Counted from the stretch's first letter, positions 16,710-25,884 are shown. The stretch is DNA of 64,000 nucleotides from Betaproteobacteria bacterium (GCA_016868255.1 VGHN01000001.1:121206-185205); one strand, 5' to 3'. Notes: a model not told the origin generated them from the sequence alone. Numbers and translations: made by a program.

Positions 16710-17183
16710 CCAACGCCGCAAGCCTTCGAAGTCGGGGACACCCACGTAGCGTTTGTGTATCTGTCCACTGGAATCGACAACGAAAGTAGTGGGGGTCACC
16801 GAGACATTGCCCCAAGCCTTTGCCCAGCGGCCATCTGTATCGTGGATCACCCAAAACGGCAGCGCTCGGTCTTCAACAAATCGGCTGAGGAACTCTGGCT
16901 TGTCGTAATGCATGGCCACGGCAATGGTTTTAAATCCCTTTGACTCGAACTCTTTGTGCAAAGCCACGATATCGGGCATCTCTCGAACACAGGTGACACA
17001 ACTCGTGGCCCAAAAATTAACCAGATAGGGCTTGCCAGTCAGGGACTGAGTATCAATGGTTTGGCCTTGCAGGTTCGCACTTGCAACCCTTGGGGCAGGA
17101 CTGCCCTGGGTGGCCCAAATGCCCGCAAGTGCAAGCAGGGCAACGCCCACCAAGGCCAGAATGAGGCGCGCTTTGCTGGACAT
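16686..17183 (-). CDS. TlpA/ResA-like thioredoxin-fold reductase
   Basis: A 165-residue periplasmic thioredoxin-like protein. The N-terminus is an uncleaved or cleavable membrane anchor ([18 protein letters not shown]), then [21 protein letters not shown] with a CVTC active site, and a cis-proline loop [13 protein letters not shown]. TlpA/ResA relatives reduce apocytochrome c or other exported cysteines; the substrate here is unknown. It lies 12 bases downstream of the BON lipoprotein gene on the same strand, so the two may share a transcript. The 3' end overlaps lipA on the other strand by 24 bases. Confidence 0.87.
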   Translation of the reverse strand: MSSKARLILALVGVALLALAGIWATQGSPAPRVASANLQGQTIDTQSLTGKPYLVNFWATSCVTCVREMPDIVALHKEFESKGFKTIAVAMHYDKPEFLSRFVEDRALPFWVIHDTDGRWAKAWGNVSVTPTTFVVDSSGQIHKRYVGVPDFEGLRRWLRAELPG

Positions 17184-17195
17184 CGATGTCGCTCG

Positions 17196-17891
17196 CTAGC
17201 GAACCGGCGTGACCTTGGCTGCGCCGGGGTCTTGGCTCTGCCCGCCCTGGGCTTCTGGCGCGGGCTTGTTGCCTTGCAAGGCCGTATCAATCGCTCTCGC
17301 TTGGTCGTCAGTGATCACCTCGAAGGCCTGGATCACCCTTCTCGTTCCGGGCACTCGTGAAGCAATTTCAGACGCCCGTGTGGCCTCTCGTTGAGTCACC
17401 AGTCCCATGAGGAAAACCGTGCCGGACTCGGTCACCACCTTGATCAGGTTGCCGTTGACATCTCGAGAGTCGAGCAACGCTGCCTTGACCCTTGTTGTCA
17501 GAACGACATCCGTGCCGTAGGTCATCGTGGTGGCGGGTGCTCCCACAAAGACCTCATTGATCACAGAGCGAACATTTTCAATCTTGGAGACGATCTGACC
17601 GATTTCTGTCTTGGTGGCCTGATCGGGGGCAAAGCCAGTAATTAGCGCCGTGCGATTAAACGACGTCACGCTGGGTTTAACAGCTGCATCGCCCTTGAAC
17701 CGGTCTCTGAATCGATTGAATGCCTTGAGCTCAATGGCCTGGTCTTCGGCTTGGGCGCCCGTGGTTCGACGCTCGGTAATCGAGAGCGCCCCCACAACCA
17801 TGCCAGTGGCCACGACAGGGAAACAGCCCGTTAGAAGGTTCGCAGCAGCCAGAGAAGATGCTGAGACCAAAAAGAGACGGCGATTTGTCAT
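17196..17891 (-). CDS. dual BON-domain lipoprotein (DolP/YraP-like)
   Basis: About 231 residues. The N-terminus MTNRRLFLVSASSLAAANLLTGC is a lipoprotein signal with lipobox LTGC and also a twin-arginine-like RRLFL, so export by Tat is possible. Two BON domains follow (about residues 55-120 and 130-200), with GFAPDQATKTEIGQIVSKIE and VFLMGLVTQREATRASEIA as landmarks. DolP-type proteins bind anionic phospholipid at the outer membrane and division site and protect envelope integrity. The ATG at 17891 has GGAG upstream; the ORF-track start at 18035 is too early. In related genomes a diaA gene usually separates yraN from this gene; here it is absent. Confidence 0.85.
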   Translation of the reverse strand: MTNRRLFLVSASSLAAANLLTGCFPVVATGMVVGALSITERRTTGAQAEDQAIELKAFNRFRDRFKGDAAVKPSVTSFNRTALITGFAPDQATKTEIGQIVSKIENVRSVINEVFVGAPATTMTYGTDVVLTTRVKAALLDSRDVNGNLIKVVTESGTVFLMGLVTQREATRASEIASRVPGTRRVIQAFEVITDDQARAIDTALQGNKPAPEAQGGQSQDPGAAKVTPVR

Positions 17892-17946
17892 GAGAGCTCC
17901 TGTGTTGGGAATCCCAATTATAGGAGCGGAGTCGATGCCCGTTCGT

Positions 17947-18318
17947 TCAAATCGCATTGCGCAGCCACTGCAATTCTCCGGGCTCAATGAGGACCAGATC
18001 GAAGCGGGAACCCTTGTATCGAGGGGCTGGCCCATGGCCGCTCGCCTCGCGCTGGGCAGTTGAGAGCCATGCCAATGCAGCCAACCGCAGCCTGCGCTGT
18101 TTGGCCCGCCCCACCGAGGCCAGGGCGCCCCCGAAGGAGCGGCTCGCTCGATAACGAACCTCTACAAAGACCACTTCGTCTCCCTCCATCATCACCAAGT
18201 CAATTTCTCCAAAGGGGTATCGGGCCTGCCTCTCAACAAGCGCAAGGCCCCTGCCCTGGAGATACTGAAGGGCGCGCTCTTCCATGAGATACCCTTTGGT
18301 CTGCTTTGGACTCGGCAA
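17947..18318 (-). CDS. YraN family (UPF0102) endonuclease-like protein
   Basis: About 123 residues with the restriction-endonuclease-like core EERALQYLQGRGLALVERQ, FGEIDLVMMEGDEVVFVEVRYR and ASVGRAKQRRL. The E-D-ExR/K pattern (GEIDL, VFVEVRYR) suggests metal-dependent nuclease chemistry; the biological role is unknown. No ATG precedes the domain except one that would delete its first helix. I chose TTG 18318, which has GGGGG six bases upstream, over the ORF-track TTG at 18384 because the latter would overlap rsmI. It is divergent from rsmI with an 11-base gap, the usual arrangement. Confidence 0.82.
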   Translation of the reverse strand: MPSPKQTKGYLMEERALQYLQGRGLALVERQARYPFGEIDLVMMEGDEVVFVEVRYRASRSFGGALASVGRAKQRRLRLAALAWLSTAQREASGHGPAPRYKGSRFDLVLIEPGELQWLRNAI

Positions 18319-18329
18319 TTGCAACCCCC

Positions 18330-19244
18330 ATGACTCAGACAATGACGAATTTGCAAGCAGGCCTCTACCTGGTGGCCACGCCAATTGGCCATTTGGGTGA
18401 TATCAGCCCGAGAGCCCGGCTGGTTCTCGAGCACGCCGACCGAGTCGCCGCCGAGGACACCCGCCACTCCAAATTAATGCTTCAAGCCCTGGGGGTCCGC
18501 ACCAAGGCGCCACTTGTGTCTTTGCACGCCCACAACGAGGCCCAGCAGACCGTCGCATTGGTCGAGGCCATTGGCCGCGGATTGTCGATTGCGTTGATTT
18601 CCGATGCGGGGACGCCCGCGGTATCGGACCCAGGGGCCCGCCTTGTGGCTGCAGCACATCGGGCCGGTGCGATAGTGACCCCCATTCCCGGTCCCAGCGC
18701 CCTCACGGCCGCACTGAGTGTCTCTGGTCTCGAGGCGCCCGACGACTCGCCCATCTGTTTTTGGGGTTTCTTGCCCAATCGAGCCAATACCCGGCGAGCT
18801 CGCTTTCAGATCCTCTCGAGAACCCCAGGCCTGCACGCGGTGTTCGAATCCCCACATCGCATTCACGAGGCCCTGATCGATGCGAACGAATTGCTCGGCC
18901 CCAACACAACCATGCTTCTCGCCCGGGAACTAACCAAGCAGTTCGAGACATTGTTGCAAGGCTCGGTTGCGGAGGTTCGGTCTCGCTTTGTCTCGGCGCT
19001 TGCCGTCGATAGCAAGGCCGATCGAGGCGAATACGTTTTGCTATTCAGGGTTGAAGAGGCGTCGGTGAAGGGGGACTCAACGGACTGGGGCTCCACAGTC
19101 TGGGCGGATGAACTCAGAGCACATATTCCAGCCGCTGCCCTGGCGAAAATCCTCTCTAAGGCTTTCGGTCTTAAGAGAGAAGCGGCCTATGGCCTTGCCG
19201 TCGGCCCCACAAAGGCCGGGGGGCGAGGCAAGCCAGGGCCTTGA
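18330..19244 (+). CDS. rsmI: 16S rRNA (cytidine-1402-2'-O)-methyltransferase
   Basis: RsmI 2'-O-methylates C1402 in the decoding centre of 16S rRNA using SAM. About 304 residues. Tetrapyrrole-methylase fold signatures are seen: GLYLVATPIGHLGDIS, AAEDTRHSKLML, LISDAGTPAVSDPGARL and PIPGPSALTAALSVSGL. ATG 18330 is chosen, with ATG 18342 as an alternative. It ends 3 bases before the stop of the convergent dsbA, so no terminator fits between them. Confidence 0.92.
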   Translation: MTQTMTNLQAGLYLVATPIGHLGDISPRARLVLEHADRVAAEDTRHSKLMLQALGVRTKAPLVSLHAHNEAQQTVALVEAIGRGLSIALISDAGTPAVSDPGARLVAAAHRAGAIVTPIPGPSALTAALSVSGLEAPDDSPICFWGFLPNRANTRRARFQILSRTPGLHAVFESPHRIHEALIDANELLGPNTTMLLARELTKQFETLLQGSVAEVRSRFVSALAVDSKADRGEYVLLFRVEEASVKGDSTDWGSTVWADELRAHIPAAALAKILSKAFGLKREAAYGLAVGPTKAGGRGKPGP

Positions 19245-19247
19245 GGT

Positions 19248-19916
19248 CTATGCCCCCCTGCCTCTGGACTTTTTGATGAGGAAATCGACAACCGCCAGAG
19301 AGCGCTGATGGCTGCCGCCGACCATGGCCGGGGATGTGACGTAACGGCCATTGACGGTGAATCGGGGAACACCATCGACTTCATGGCTTTGTTGTAAGTC
19401 CACCGCCCGTTTCATTTGATTGGCGACTGCAGGCGACTGCCAACTGCGCTCAAATCGGGCCATGTCGAGCGATGCTGTCTTGGCCCAAGAAAAAATTTCG
19501 GCTTCGGAGGCCAGTGGCTGGCGGTTGAGATGAATGGCTTCAAAGGCCTTCTGGTGCGTGGCATCTGGACTCATCATGGCCTCGAGGGTGTAGAAGAGTT
19601 GCTGCTGGGCAGAGCCCCTAAATGCGACATGGGCCTTGCGAAAAACGACATCCGCTGGAAGCTTGGAAACCCAAGACTTCAGGTAAGGCTCCAGGGCAAA
19701 GCAATGGGGACAGGCGTACCAAAAGAACTCCAGCACCTCGATCTTCCCCTGCGCAAGCCCAGTGGGAACGGGGCGCCCCAGTTGACGGAAATCAATCCCT
19801 TCATCGATGGTTGCCGCTGTCAGTGGCCGGCCCGCCCACCCCAGAAGCCCAGCGAACGAGGCTGCTCCAATAATGATTCGACGTCTGGGGGAAGTTGCTT
19901 TCATTCGAATCTCCAT
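19248..19916 (-). CDS. dsbA: thiol:disulfide interchange protein DsbA
   Basis: A 222-residue periplasmic oxidase that makes disulfide bonds in exported proteins. After a signal peptide (with an SPRRRIIIGAASFAG stretch that also resembles a twin-arginine signal) comes EVLEFFWYACPHCFALEPYL with the CPHC active site, and the cis-proline segment EVDGVPRFTVNGRY. Gene order argS-SPOR-dsbA is conserved in betaproteobacteria. The 39 bases upstream hold a four-unit 9-base tandem repeat that reaches into the ribosome-binding region, and no clear Shine-Dalgarno is visible. Confidence 0.92.
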   Translation of the reverse strand: MEIRMKATSPRRRIIIGAASFAGLLGWAGRPLTAATIDEGIDFRQLGRPVPTGLAQGKIEVLEFFWYACPHCFALEPYLKSWVSKLPADVVFRKAHVAFRGSAQQQLFYTLEAMMSPDATHQKAFEAIHLNRQPLASEAEIFSWAKTASLDMARFERSWQSPAVANQMKRAVDLQQSHEVDGVPRFTVNGRYVTSPAMVGGSHQRSLAVVDFLIKKSRGRGA

Positions 19917-19919
19917 CGT

Positions 19920-19961
19920 TTTACAGGCTCACTAGGCTCACTAGGCTTACTATGCTTACTG
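19920..19961 (-). repeat. four-unit 9-base tandem repeat upstream of dsbA
   Basis: On the minus strand the bases read AGTAAGCAT, AGTAAGCCT, AGTGAGCCT, AGTGAGCCT in a row. The array starts at the stop codon of the SPOR gene and ends about 10 bases before the dsbA start, so every unit carries an in-frame or near-frame stop and the array sets the spacing between the two genes. A change in copy number would alter the dsbA leader length by 9 bases. Confidence 0.8.
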
Positions 19962-20492
19962 GGGCAGGGCTCGAACGACGGTCGACTCCAAGCCATTGTC
20001 TGATAGAGCGGTTTTGGTGCGATTGAGTTCATCGAAGTCGGCCATCGGCCCCATGCGCACACGGTAGAAGAGCGTTCCGTCCCTGCGGGTCTGCGTGATT
20101 GCCGCCTCAAACCCAAGGATTGCGAGTCGAGCCCGCATCTGCTCGGCCTCTTCAACGGATCTGTAGGCAGCCAACTGCAGAAAGTAGGTCGTCCCAGGGG
20201 GCTCTGCCATTGGGGGCCTCGCCGCCCCCGATTCATTGGCGATGGGCGCGGCTGGAGGTGGCTCCGGCTCGGCAATGACTGGCGCTGCCGACTCCTCATC
20301 GGCGCCCTTATTGCCCTGCTTGGTCGGCGCCTCGACCTTTCGAAGGCCCCGGTCGGTGACGGGAAGAGGCGATTGGGTAATGTAAACCGCCGCCAGTGCC
20401 GCAACGATTAGTCCGGCGGCCACACCGGCCATAAAGCTGGTGAGGCTCACTGTTTTGGCGCGACTGGTTGGCTCTGGGTTGGTTTTTGCCAT
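19956..20492 (-). CDS. SPOR-domain membrane protein
   Basis: A 178-residue protein with a short cytoplasmic N-terminus, one transmembrane helix (FMAGVAAGLIVAALAAVYI), a Pro/Ala/Glu-rich periplasmic linker and a C-terminal SPOR domain (YFLQLAAYRSVEEAEQMRARL to FYRVRMGPM). SPOR domains bind glycan strands stripped of stem peptides at division septa, as in FtsN. Whether this is the FtsN of the organism cannot be told. It lies 22 bases downstream of argS on the same strand and precedes dsbA. Confidence 0.85.
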   Translation of the reverse strand: MAKTNPEPTSRAKTVSLTSFMAGVAAGLIVAALAAVYITQSPLPVTDRGLRKVEAPTKQGNKGADEESAAPVIAEPEPPPAAPIANESGAARPPMAEPPGTTYFLQLAAYRSVEEAEQMRARLAILGFEAAITQTRRDGTLFYRVRMGPMADFDELNRTKTALSDNGLESTVVRALPQ

Positions 20493-20514
20493 GGTCTTGC
20501 ATCATACCGAGGAT

Positions 20515-22263
20515 CTACATCCTCTCAGGAGCGCTTACCCCAAGTAGCTTGAGCCCGGAAGAAATGACCGCTGCCGCGGCCAACAACAAAAGTAGACGGG
20601 ACTCTCGTTCGACCATGGCATCAACAAGAATGCGCTCGGCGTTATAAAAGCCATGCAAATCTGCAGCAAGCTCACGCAGGTAGAACGCGACGAGATGCGG
20701 GGAATGCTGCTCAGCCGCCTCGGCCAACATCGATGGGTAGTGAGATATGCGTGCGCATAACGCGAGTGCCTTGGGGTGCTGAATTTTATCGAGGCGCTCT
20801 GTGAGAGTTGAGTGGTGCAAGCTTCTCGCCCACTCTGTGGCCTGGCTTAGGTTTGCATAACCCGCCTGAACAAGAACGCCAGCGATTCGTGCATGGGCGT
20901 ATTGCACGTAGTAGACGGGGTTCTCTTCTGATTTGGACACCGCCAGGTCCACATCAAATACAAACTCTGAATCTGCTTTTCTCGAGACCAAAAAAAATCG
21001 CACCGCATCTCGGCCACCCGACCAGTCAATCAGGTCTCTCAAGGTCACGTAAGCGCCGGCTCGTTTGGAGATTTTCACCTCCTCCCCGCCACGCATTACG
21101 GTGACCATCTTGTGCAAGATGTAATCGGGGAAGCCCTTTGGAATGCCTTGCTCAAGGGCCTGAAGACCTGCACGAACCCGAGCGATCGTTCCATGGTGGT
21201 CGGCGCCTTGAATGTTGATGGCCTTTGAGTAGCCGCGCTTGTATTTCTCAAGGTGATAAGCCACATCAGGCACAAAATAGGTAAACCCGCCACTTGATTT
21301 GCGCATGACACGGTCTTTGTCGTCGCCGTAATCGGTCGACCGCAACCACAAGGCCCCATCCTCTTCGTAAGCATGTCCAAGGCGAACCAGTTCTCCCACC
21401 ACCGATTCGACGGCCCCCGATGAGTAAAGGGCCGACTCGAGGCTGAAGCGATCAAACCGCACACCAAAAGCGGCCAGATCCTGGTCTTGCTCTCTTCGGA
21501 GATACGCAACCGAGTAGGCCCGTATGGCCTCGATCTGAACGGGGTCTCCCAACGCTTGGACAGGTGGCGCGTCCGCCGCGCAGACGGTCTCCTTGGCCAG
21601 ATATGACTTTGCAATCTCCGCGATGTAATCGCCGCGATAACCATCGGCCGGGAACGCGGGATCGTCGGGGGAAATTCCCCTTGCTCGAGCCGCCACAGAG
21701 AGTGCGAGGTTTTCAATCTGTGCGCCAGCGTCGTTGTAATAAAACTCACGGTAGACGCTGTGGCCCTGGCTCGCGAGCAGATTGGCCAATGAGTCGCCCA
21801 GCGCGGCTTGTCGACCGTGGCCGACATGGAGTGGGCCGGTGGGATTGGCCGAGACGTACTCGAGCAATACCGAGCCAGCCGAAACCTCGGGGCGATGACC
21901 GAAACGATCGGCCTCGGCCAAGACGCGAGCAACGACCGAGACCTTCAGGGCATTGGTGAGTCGAAAATTGATAAAGCCTGGGCCCGCCACCTCGACCTGC
22001 TGCAGCATGGCCTTGAGAGGTTCAGCCTTTGTCAGCTCTGCGGCCCATGCGCTGGCCAATTCAGTTGGCTTTGTGCCCAGGGGTTTGGCGAGCCGAAGTG
22101 CAATTCCTGTCGCCAAGTCGCCATGTTCGGCCTGCTTTGGCTGGTGAAGGCTTGCTTGAAGATCAGCAGGCTGTATGCCGAGATCTTTCTTGTTCCGCTC
22201 AGCCCAAGACGCAAGAACAGAGTAAAGAGCGCTCGAGAATGCCTCGAGAATGGGGGGGGACAT
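20515..22263 (-). CDS. argS: arginine--tRNA ligase
   Basis: Charges tRNA-Arg. About 582 residues, usual for the enzyme. The class I HIGH motif reads [12 protein letters not shown] ([10 protein letters not shown]), the second lysine motif is VKISKRAG, and the C-terminal anticodon-binding domain ends with [11 protein letters not shown]. The start ATG 22263 shares its A with the TGA of coq7 (TGATG), a one-base overlap that suggests translational coupling; the ORF-track TTG at 22266 is one codon earlier. The window also contains a tRNA-Arg gene about 1.2 kb upstream. Confidence 0.96.
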   Translation of the reverse strand: MSPPILEAFSSALYSVLASWAERNKKDLGIQPADLQASLHQPKQAEHGDLATGIALRLAKPLGTKPTELASAWAAELTKAEPLKAMLQQVEVAGPGFINFRLTNALKVSVVARVLAEADRFGHRPEVSAGSVLLEYVSANPTGPLHVGHGRQAALGDSLANLLASQGHSVYREFYYNDAGAQIENLALSVAARARGISPDDPAFPADGYRGDYIAEIAKSYLAKETVCAADAPPVQALGDPVQIEAIRAYSVAYLRREQDQDLAAFGVRFDRFSLESALYSSGAVESVVGELVRLGHAYEEDGALWLRSTDYGDDKDRVMRKSSGGFTYFVPDVAYHLEKYKRGYSKAINIQGADHHGTIARVRAGLQALEQGIPKGFPDYILHKMVTVMRGGEEVKISKRAGAYVTLRDLIDWSGGRDAVRFFLVSRKADSEFVFDVDLAVSKSEENPVYYVQYAHARIAGVLVQAGYANLSQATEWARSLHHSTLTERLDKIQHPKALALCARISHYPSMLAEAAEQHSPHLVAFYLRELAADLHGFYNAERILVDAMVERESRLLLLLAAAAVISSGLKLLGVSAPERM

Positions 22264-22901
22264 CAAATAAAGTAAGCCGTTTTCGTCATGAGCTTGGCGC
22301 TCTGACGCATGGCCTTTTCAATGGAAGCGGGAAGAGCCCGGGCGCCCCTCTCACGGGCCGATTGACCATGGGCCGCCTCGTCATCGGCCATGGTCGCAAC
22401 AATGGCGCGGGAGGCCTGATCGTTGGTCGGCAGGGCTGAGAGATGGCCTTTTAGATGCGCCTCCACCTGCTTTTCCGTCTCCGACACAAAACCCATGGCA
22501 ATCGCTGGGGACATTTTCCCCGCAGCAAATCCCAGGGCAAATGCGCCTGCGTACCAAAGGGGTGCCAACAGGCTCGGCCTCGAATCCAGTGCATCAAGCC
22601 TCTCAGCGGTCCAGCGAAGGTGGTCCGACTCTTCTCGGCCGGCCTGAAGCAGGACCTCGCGATGCTGCCAGTCCGAGGTGGCCAGCGCCTGGCCCTGGTA
22701 GAGGGCTTGGGCAGCAACCTCACCCGCGTGATTAACCCGCATTAGGCCAGCTGAGTGTCTTCTCTCTGCGCTGGTGAGGTCGGGCTCAGGCAAGCCCGCC
22801 GCAGGGGACGGGCGGCCTGTTCCCGCGGGCTTCAGAGTGAGGGTTTTTAGAGCGTTGTCGAAGGCAGCAACGAGTCGATCCGACATTGCATGTTGTTGCA
22901 T
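22263..22901 (-). CDS. coq7: demethoxyubiquinone hydroxylase (Coq7)
   Basis: A di-iron monooxygenase that hydroxylates the quinone ring late in ubiquinone synthesis. About 212 residues. Di-iron ligands appear in order: [34 protein letters not shown] and [10 protein letters not shown] polar N-terminal extension of about 45 residues precedes the domain, as in other betaproteobacterial Coq7. ATG 22901 or 22886 are possible starts; the longer ORF-track version would overlap the cytochrome gene. The presence of Coq7 indicates aerobic ubiquinone synthesis. Confidence 0.93.
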   Translation of the reverse strand: MQQHAMSDRLVAAFDNALKTLTLKPAGTGRPSPAAGLPEPDLTSAERRHSAGLMRVNHAGEVAAQALYQGQALATSDWQHREVLLQAGREESDHLRWTAERLDALDSRPSLLAPLWYAGAFALGFAAGKMSPAIAMGFVSETEKQVEAHLKGHLSALPTNDQASRAIVATMADDEAAHGQSARERGARALPASIEKAMRQSAKLMTKTAYFI

Positions 22902-22908
22902 CGCCGAC

Positions 22909-23424
22909 TTACTTCGCGAAACTGGCCCCAGCGGAGTTCGCCAAGTGCGCCACTGCCTTGCCGATCTCGGCATCGCTATAGGCCCCGCCACCTTGGGCAG
23001 GCATGGCACCCTTGCCCTTGAGTGAGGCGGTGAGCAGGCTGTCATAGCCTTTTGAAATTCGCGCAGACCATGCGCCCTTATCAGCGAATTTGGGCGCGCC
23101 CATGACACCTGCTGCGTGACAGCCCGCGCAGGCAGCCGCATAGACCTCAGCGCCCGTTCGTATGGGCCTGGGTCCCGAAGCGGCCGCGACGGCGGTGGAG
23201 CCCGACTCCGGGGCAGTGGCCACTCTGCCCACGGGCTTGATTCGCTCGGCGACGGCCTCGGGTGTCAGCGCCACACTTCCGGCACCCGTCTTTGAAACCG
23301 AGCCCACATGTTTGGTGAGCAGAGCGATGATCAAGACCGGGACCACAAATGCCAGCACCACGGCGACGATGAGTTGTTTCGGGGTTTTAATCGGGCTCTC
23401 GTGTTCGGACATGGATTCGCTCAT
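22909..23424 (-). CDS. membrane-anchored cytochrome c5-like protein
   Basis: A 171-residue protein: a cytoplasmic N-terminus, one transmembrane anchor (LIVAVVLAFVVPVLIIALL), an Ala/Thr-rich linker and a C-terminal mono-haem cytochrome c domain with CAGCH and the distal methionine probably in KGKGAMPAQGG. It should carry electrons in the periplasm, plausibly in the respiratory chain. It ends 7 bases upstream of coq7. ATG 23424 or 23412 may be used. Confidence 0.9.
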   Translation of the reverse strand: MSESMSEHESPIKTPKQLIVAVVLAFVVPVLIIALLTKHVGSVSKTGAGSVALTPEAVAERIKPVGRVATAPESGSTAVAAASGPRPIRTGAEVYAAACAGCHAAGVMGAPKFADKGAWSARISKGYDSLLTASLKGKGAMPAQGGGAYSDAEIGKAVAHLANSAGASFAK

Positions 23425-23508
23425 TTCAAAGTTGAAAGAAAGAAAAATTAATTGGGCCTGGGCCGATGCATTGCCGGTCCGTGAACTTTATCGTCGGCCC
23501 AAGACGGC

Positions 23509-23514
23509 TATTAT
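23509..23514 (+). promoter_or_regulatory. -10 element of the tRNA-Arg promoter
   Basis: TATTAT lies 10 bases before the tRNA 5' end, placing the transcription start close to the mature end. The -35 at 17-base spacing (CTTTAT) is a poor match, so only the -10 is claimed. Confidence 0.5.
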
Positions 23515-23524
23515 AGAAGGGCTC

Positions 23525-23600
23525 GCGTCTGTAGCTCAGTGGATAGAGTATTGGCCTCCGAAGCCAAGGGTCGCAGGTTCGATTCCTGCCAGACGCGCCA
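23525..23600 (+). tRNA. tRNA-Arg (anticodon CCG)
   Basis: A 76-base cloverleaf: acceptor GCGTCTG pairs with CAGACGC, discriminator G, encoded CCA. The D-arm holds AGCTCAGTGGATAGAG; the anticodon stem TTGGC/GCCAA encloses loop CTCCGAA with anticodon CCG at 23558-23560; the T-loop reads GGTTCGATTCC. It decodes CGG, a codon expected to be used in a GC-rich genome. It stands alone between the cytochrome gene and priA. Confidence 0.97.
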
Positions 23601-23611
23601 GACACAGGGGA

Positions 23612-23670
23612 ACAAACAAGGGGGTCAAAACCAAGGGGTCAGAACCAAGGGCCCGCGGTTCCTTTGGTTG
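23612..23670 (+). repeat. imperfect tandem repeats and hairpin after tRNA-Arg
   Basis: Just after the tRNA the sequence repeats a unit close to ACCAAGGGGTCAGA about two and a half times. The last unit can pair as AACCAAGG with CCTTTGGTT (one bulge), or alternatively as GAACC with GGTTC. There is no T-run, so a terminator role for the tRNA or the convergent priA is only a possibility. Confidence 0.4.
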
Positions 23671-23676
23671 AACCAG

Positions 23677-25782
23677 TCAGCCAGAAAATCCCAGTGGGTC
23701 GATTTCAATGTTTGCATCGACCTTAAGGTTGTTGGCCATCCAAACATCGAGTTCCGCGACTGCTGCGTGAAGTTTGGATCGGCTATGGGCCTCTAGAAGC
23801 ACCTGCCAACGGGTCTTGTTTGCGACCCGCTCGGGATACTGTGGGACCGGTGGATAGAGTTGTACGCCATCCGTCTTTATGCCCTGGGCATGGATGGCTT
23901 TTGCTGCCTCCTCCACTGCCTTGGCGTTTCGATGGGACAGGCGAATAAGCGCAAGGTATCGAAATGGGGGCAAGCCGGATTGCTCCCGGTCATCGAGAAG
24001 CGCGGCCCAGAAGGCCTTCTGGGAGTCAAAACCCTGGGCGGTGATTGCCCGCATCAGTGGGTGTTCGGGATAGTGGGTCTGAATCCAGACGCCCGCTGGC
24101 GCGTTCTGAACGGTGGCGCTCTGTGGGGGGCTTGAGGAGGGATGGCGGCCGGCCCGGCCCGCGACCTGCAATAGCAAGGCAAACAGCTGCTCAGCCCCCC
24201 GATAGTCTGGCTGATGAAGTCTCGCATCGGCGTCGAGCACCAAGACCGTTCTTAGGTTGGGGAAGTCGTGGCCCTTGGCCATCATTTGGGTGCCGACGAC
24301 AATATCGACCCGGCCTTCTCGTATTTCATTGAAGGCGGTTTCGGTTGCCTTGGGACTATTCATTTGGTCTCGGTCGACCCGCAGGACTCGGGCTTCTGGG
24401 AATCGACGGGCGATGGCCTCCTCGATTCTCTGACTTCCCCGTCCCAGGGTGTCCAGCGAAGGATTCCCGCAGGCCGGACAGGCTTTGGGCGGGACCTCAA
24501 CGAGTCCACACCGATGGCAGATGAGACGCCAACCCGACCCTCGTTGATGAAGCACCGCCGGTGCATCACAGTCCCGACAGCCATTGATCCAGCCACAAGC
24601 ACCACAGCTCAGAATTGGCGACCAACCCCGCCGATTAACGAAGACCAAGCTCTGCTCATGCCTTCTCAGCGCCTCTTCCAGACGACTCCACAGGCTCGGG
24701 GCCATACCCTCCTCGGGACGTTCTCGAGAGAGGTCAATGAGGTGAACCTTTGCAGCCTCGGTGCCGGTTGCCTGGTTGCGCATCTCTAGAGACTGAATTC
24801 GTCCGGATTTCAGCTGGGCCTGTGTCTCGAGGCTTGGCGTGGCTGAACCCAAGACCAGCTGGGCACCAATCGACTGGGCCCGCCAAATGGCAAGATCTCG
24901 TGCCGAGTAGCGCAGCCCCTCCTGCTGCTTGTAGGAGTTGTCGTGCTCTTCGTCCACAATGATCAGACGCAGGTCGTCAAGCGGGACGAAGACAGCCATC
25001 CTCGTGCCAATGAGAATGTCGATGCAGCCACTTGCGGCCTCCATCCATGTTTTTGCGCGTTGGCGCTCGGTCAAGCCACTGTGAAGCATGCCGAGTCGTG
25101 ACATCGGGAAACGCTCTCGAAGCCGCTCATGCAGCTGCGGTGTCAGGCCAATCTCGGGCACCAGAATCAAGACTCGCCCGGGATTCTCCTGCCCCAGCTC
25201 TGCAATCAGTTCCTCATAGACCCGTGTCTTGCCAGACCCTGTCACCCCATGAAGCATTGCAGGTCTCCTGTCCACCATGAGGCGATCCAATGCGATTTTC
25301 TGGTCACTCGTTAACGCATTCGCATTGGGCCTGGGGCGATAGGTTTCGGGCGAAGGGGCGCCCTTTTTCTCGGCGTCGGCTCGAACCTCTGTGGCCAAGG
25401 CGTCTGCTGGAGACTGTTTTCGTTTGGGGCTTTTTCGATACTGGGTCGGTGCTCGCCACCACCCGGGGAGCATCATGCCCACAACCTCCCCTAAGCCACG
25501 GTGGTAATAGCGTGCGGCAAACCGCAAGAGATTAAGGTGCAGATCAGTGATGGTGGGAAGGGCCTCCACCTTGGCGTGAACCTCCCGAAGGGTGTAACCG
25601 AAGCCCTCTAAGGCCTGTGGCTCACAGGGGCGCGTCTCATGAATCAGGCCAACCATCTGCCGTCGGCCCATGGGAACGAGGGCCCACTCGCCAGGTGACG
25701 GCCTTGGAAGGGCTTGCGGCCAGATGTAGGTCAGCGGCCCCAGTCGTGGAGCGTCAACGACTATGTCGACGAGGGTCAGCAT
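23677..25782 (-). CDS. priA: primosomal protein N' (replication restart helicase)
   Basis: PriA recognises stalled replication forks and reloads the replisome. 701 residues with a 3'-DNA-binding N-terminus, then superfamily 2 helicase motifs: GVTGSGKTRVYEE (Walker A), IIVDEEHDNSYKQ (DEEH box), LVLGSATPSLET, VVGTQMMAKGHDF and QVAGRAGR. Zinc ligands lie in CGACGWINGCRDCDA and CHRCGLVEVPPKACPACG. It follows hemE on the same strand with a gap of about 100 bases, an order common in betaproteobacteria. Confidence 0.95.
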   Translation of the reverse strand: MLTLVDIVVDAPRLGPLTYIWPQALPRPSPGEWALVPMGRRQMVGLIHETRPCEPQALEGFGYTLREVHAKVEALPTITDLHLNLLRFAARYYHRGLGEVVGMMLPGWWRAPTQYRKSPKRKQSPADALATEVRADAEKKGAPSPETYRPRPNANALTSDQKIALDRLMVDRRPAMLHGVTGSGKTRVYEELIAELGQENPGRVLILVPEIGLTPQLHERLRERFPMSRLGMLHSGLTERQRAKTWMEAASGCIDILIGTRMAVFVPLDDLRLIIVDEEHDNSYKQQEGLRYSARDLAIWRAQSIGAQLVLGSATPSLETQAQLKSGRIQSLEMRNQATGTEAAKVHLIDLSRERPEEGMAPSLWSRLEEALRRHEQSLVFVNRRGWSPILSCGACGWINGCRDCDAPAVLHQRGSGWRLICHRCGLVEVPPKACPACGNPSLDTLGRGSQRIEEAIARRFPEARVLRVDRDQMNSPKATETAFNEIREGRVDIVVGTQMMAKGHDFPNLRTVLVLDADARLHQPDYRGAEQLFALLLQVAGRAGRHPSSSPPQSATVQNAPAGVWIQTHYPEHPLMRAITAQGFDSQKAFWAALLDDREQSGLPPFRYLALIRLSHRNAKAVEEAAKAIHAQGIKTDGVQLYPPVPQYPERVANKTRWQVLLEAHSRSKLHAAVAELDVWMANNLKVDANIEIDPLGFSG

Positions 25783-25884
25783 GGGCCCTGAGGGGCGATG
25801 CTGACACGCGGCCGCCCCGGTTGAAGAACGCCTGGAGGCCGAGCAGGCCCAGAGGCCTTGGTACTCCTAGTTGAGCCAGTGGTC

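Noticed and set aside
21096-21932. 278-codon ORF on the minus strand
   Set aside because: Alternative frame within argS; no family resemblance.
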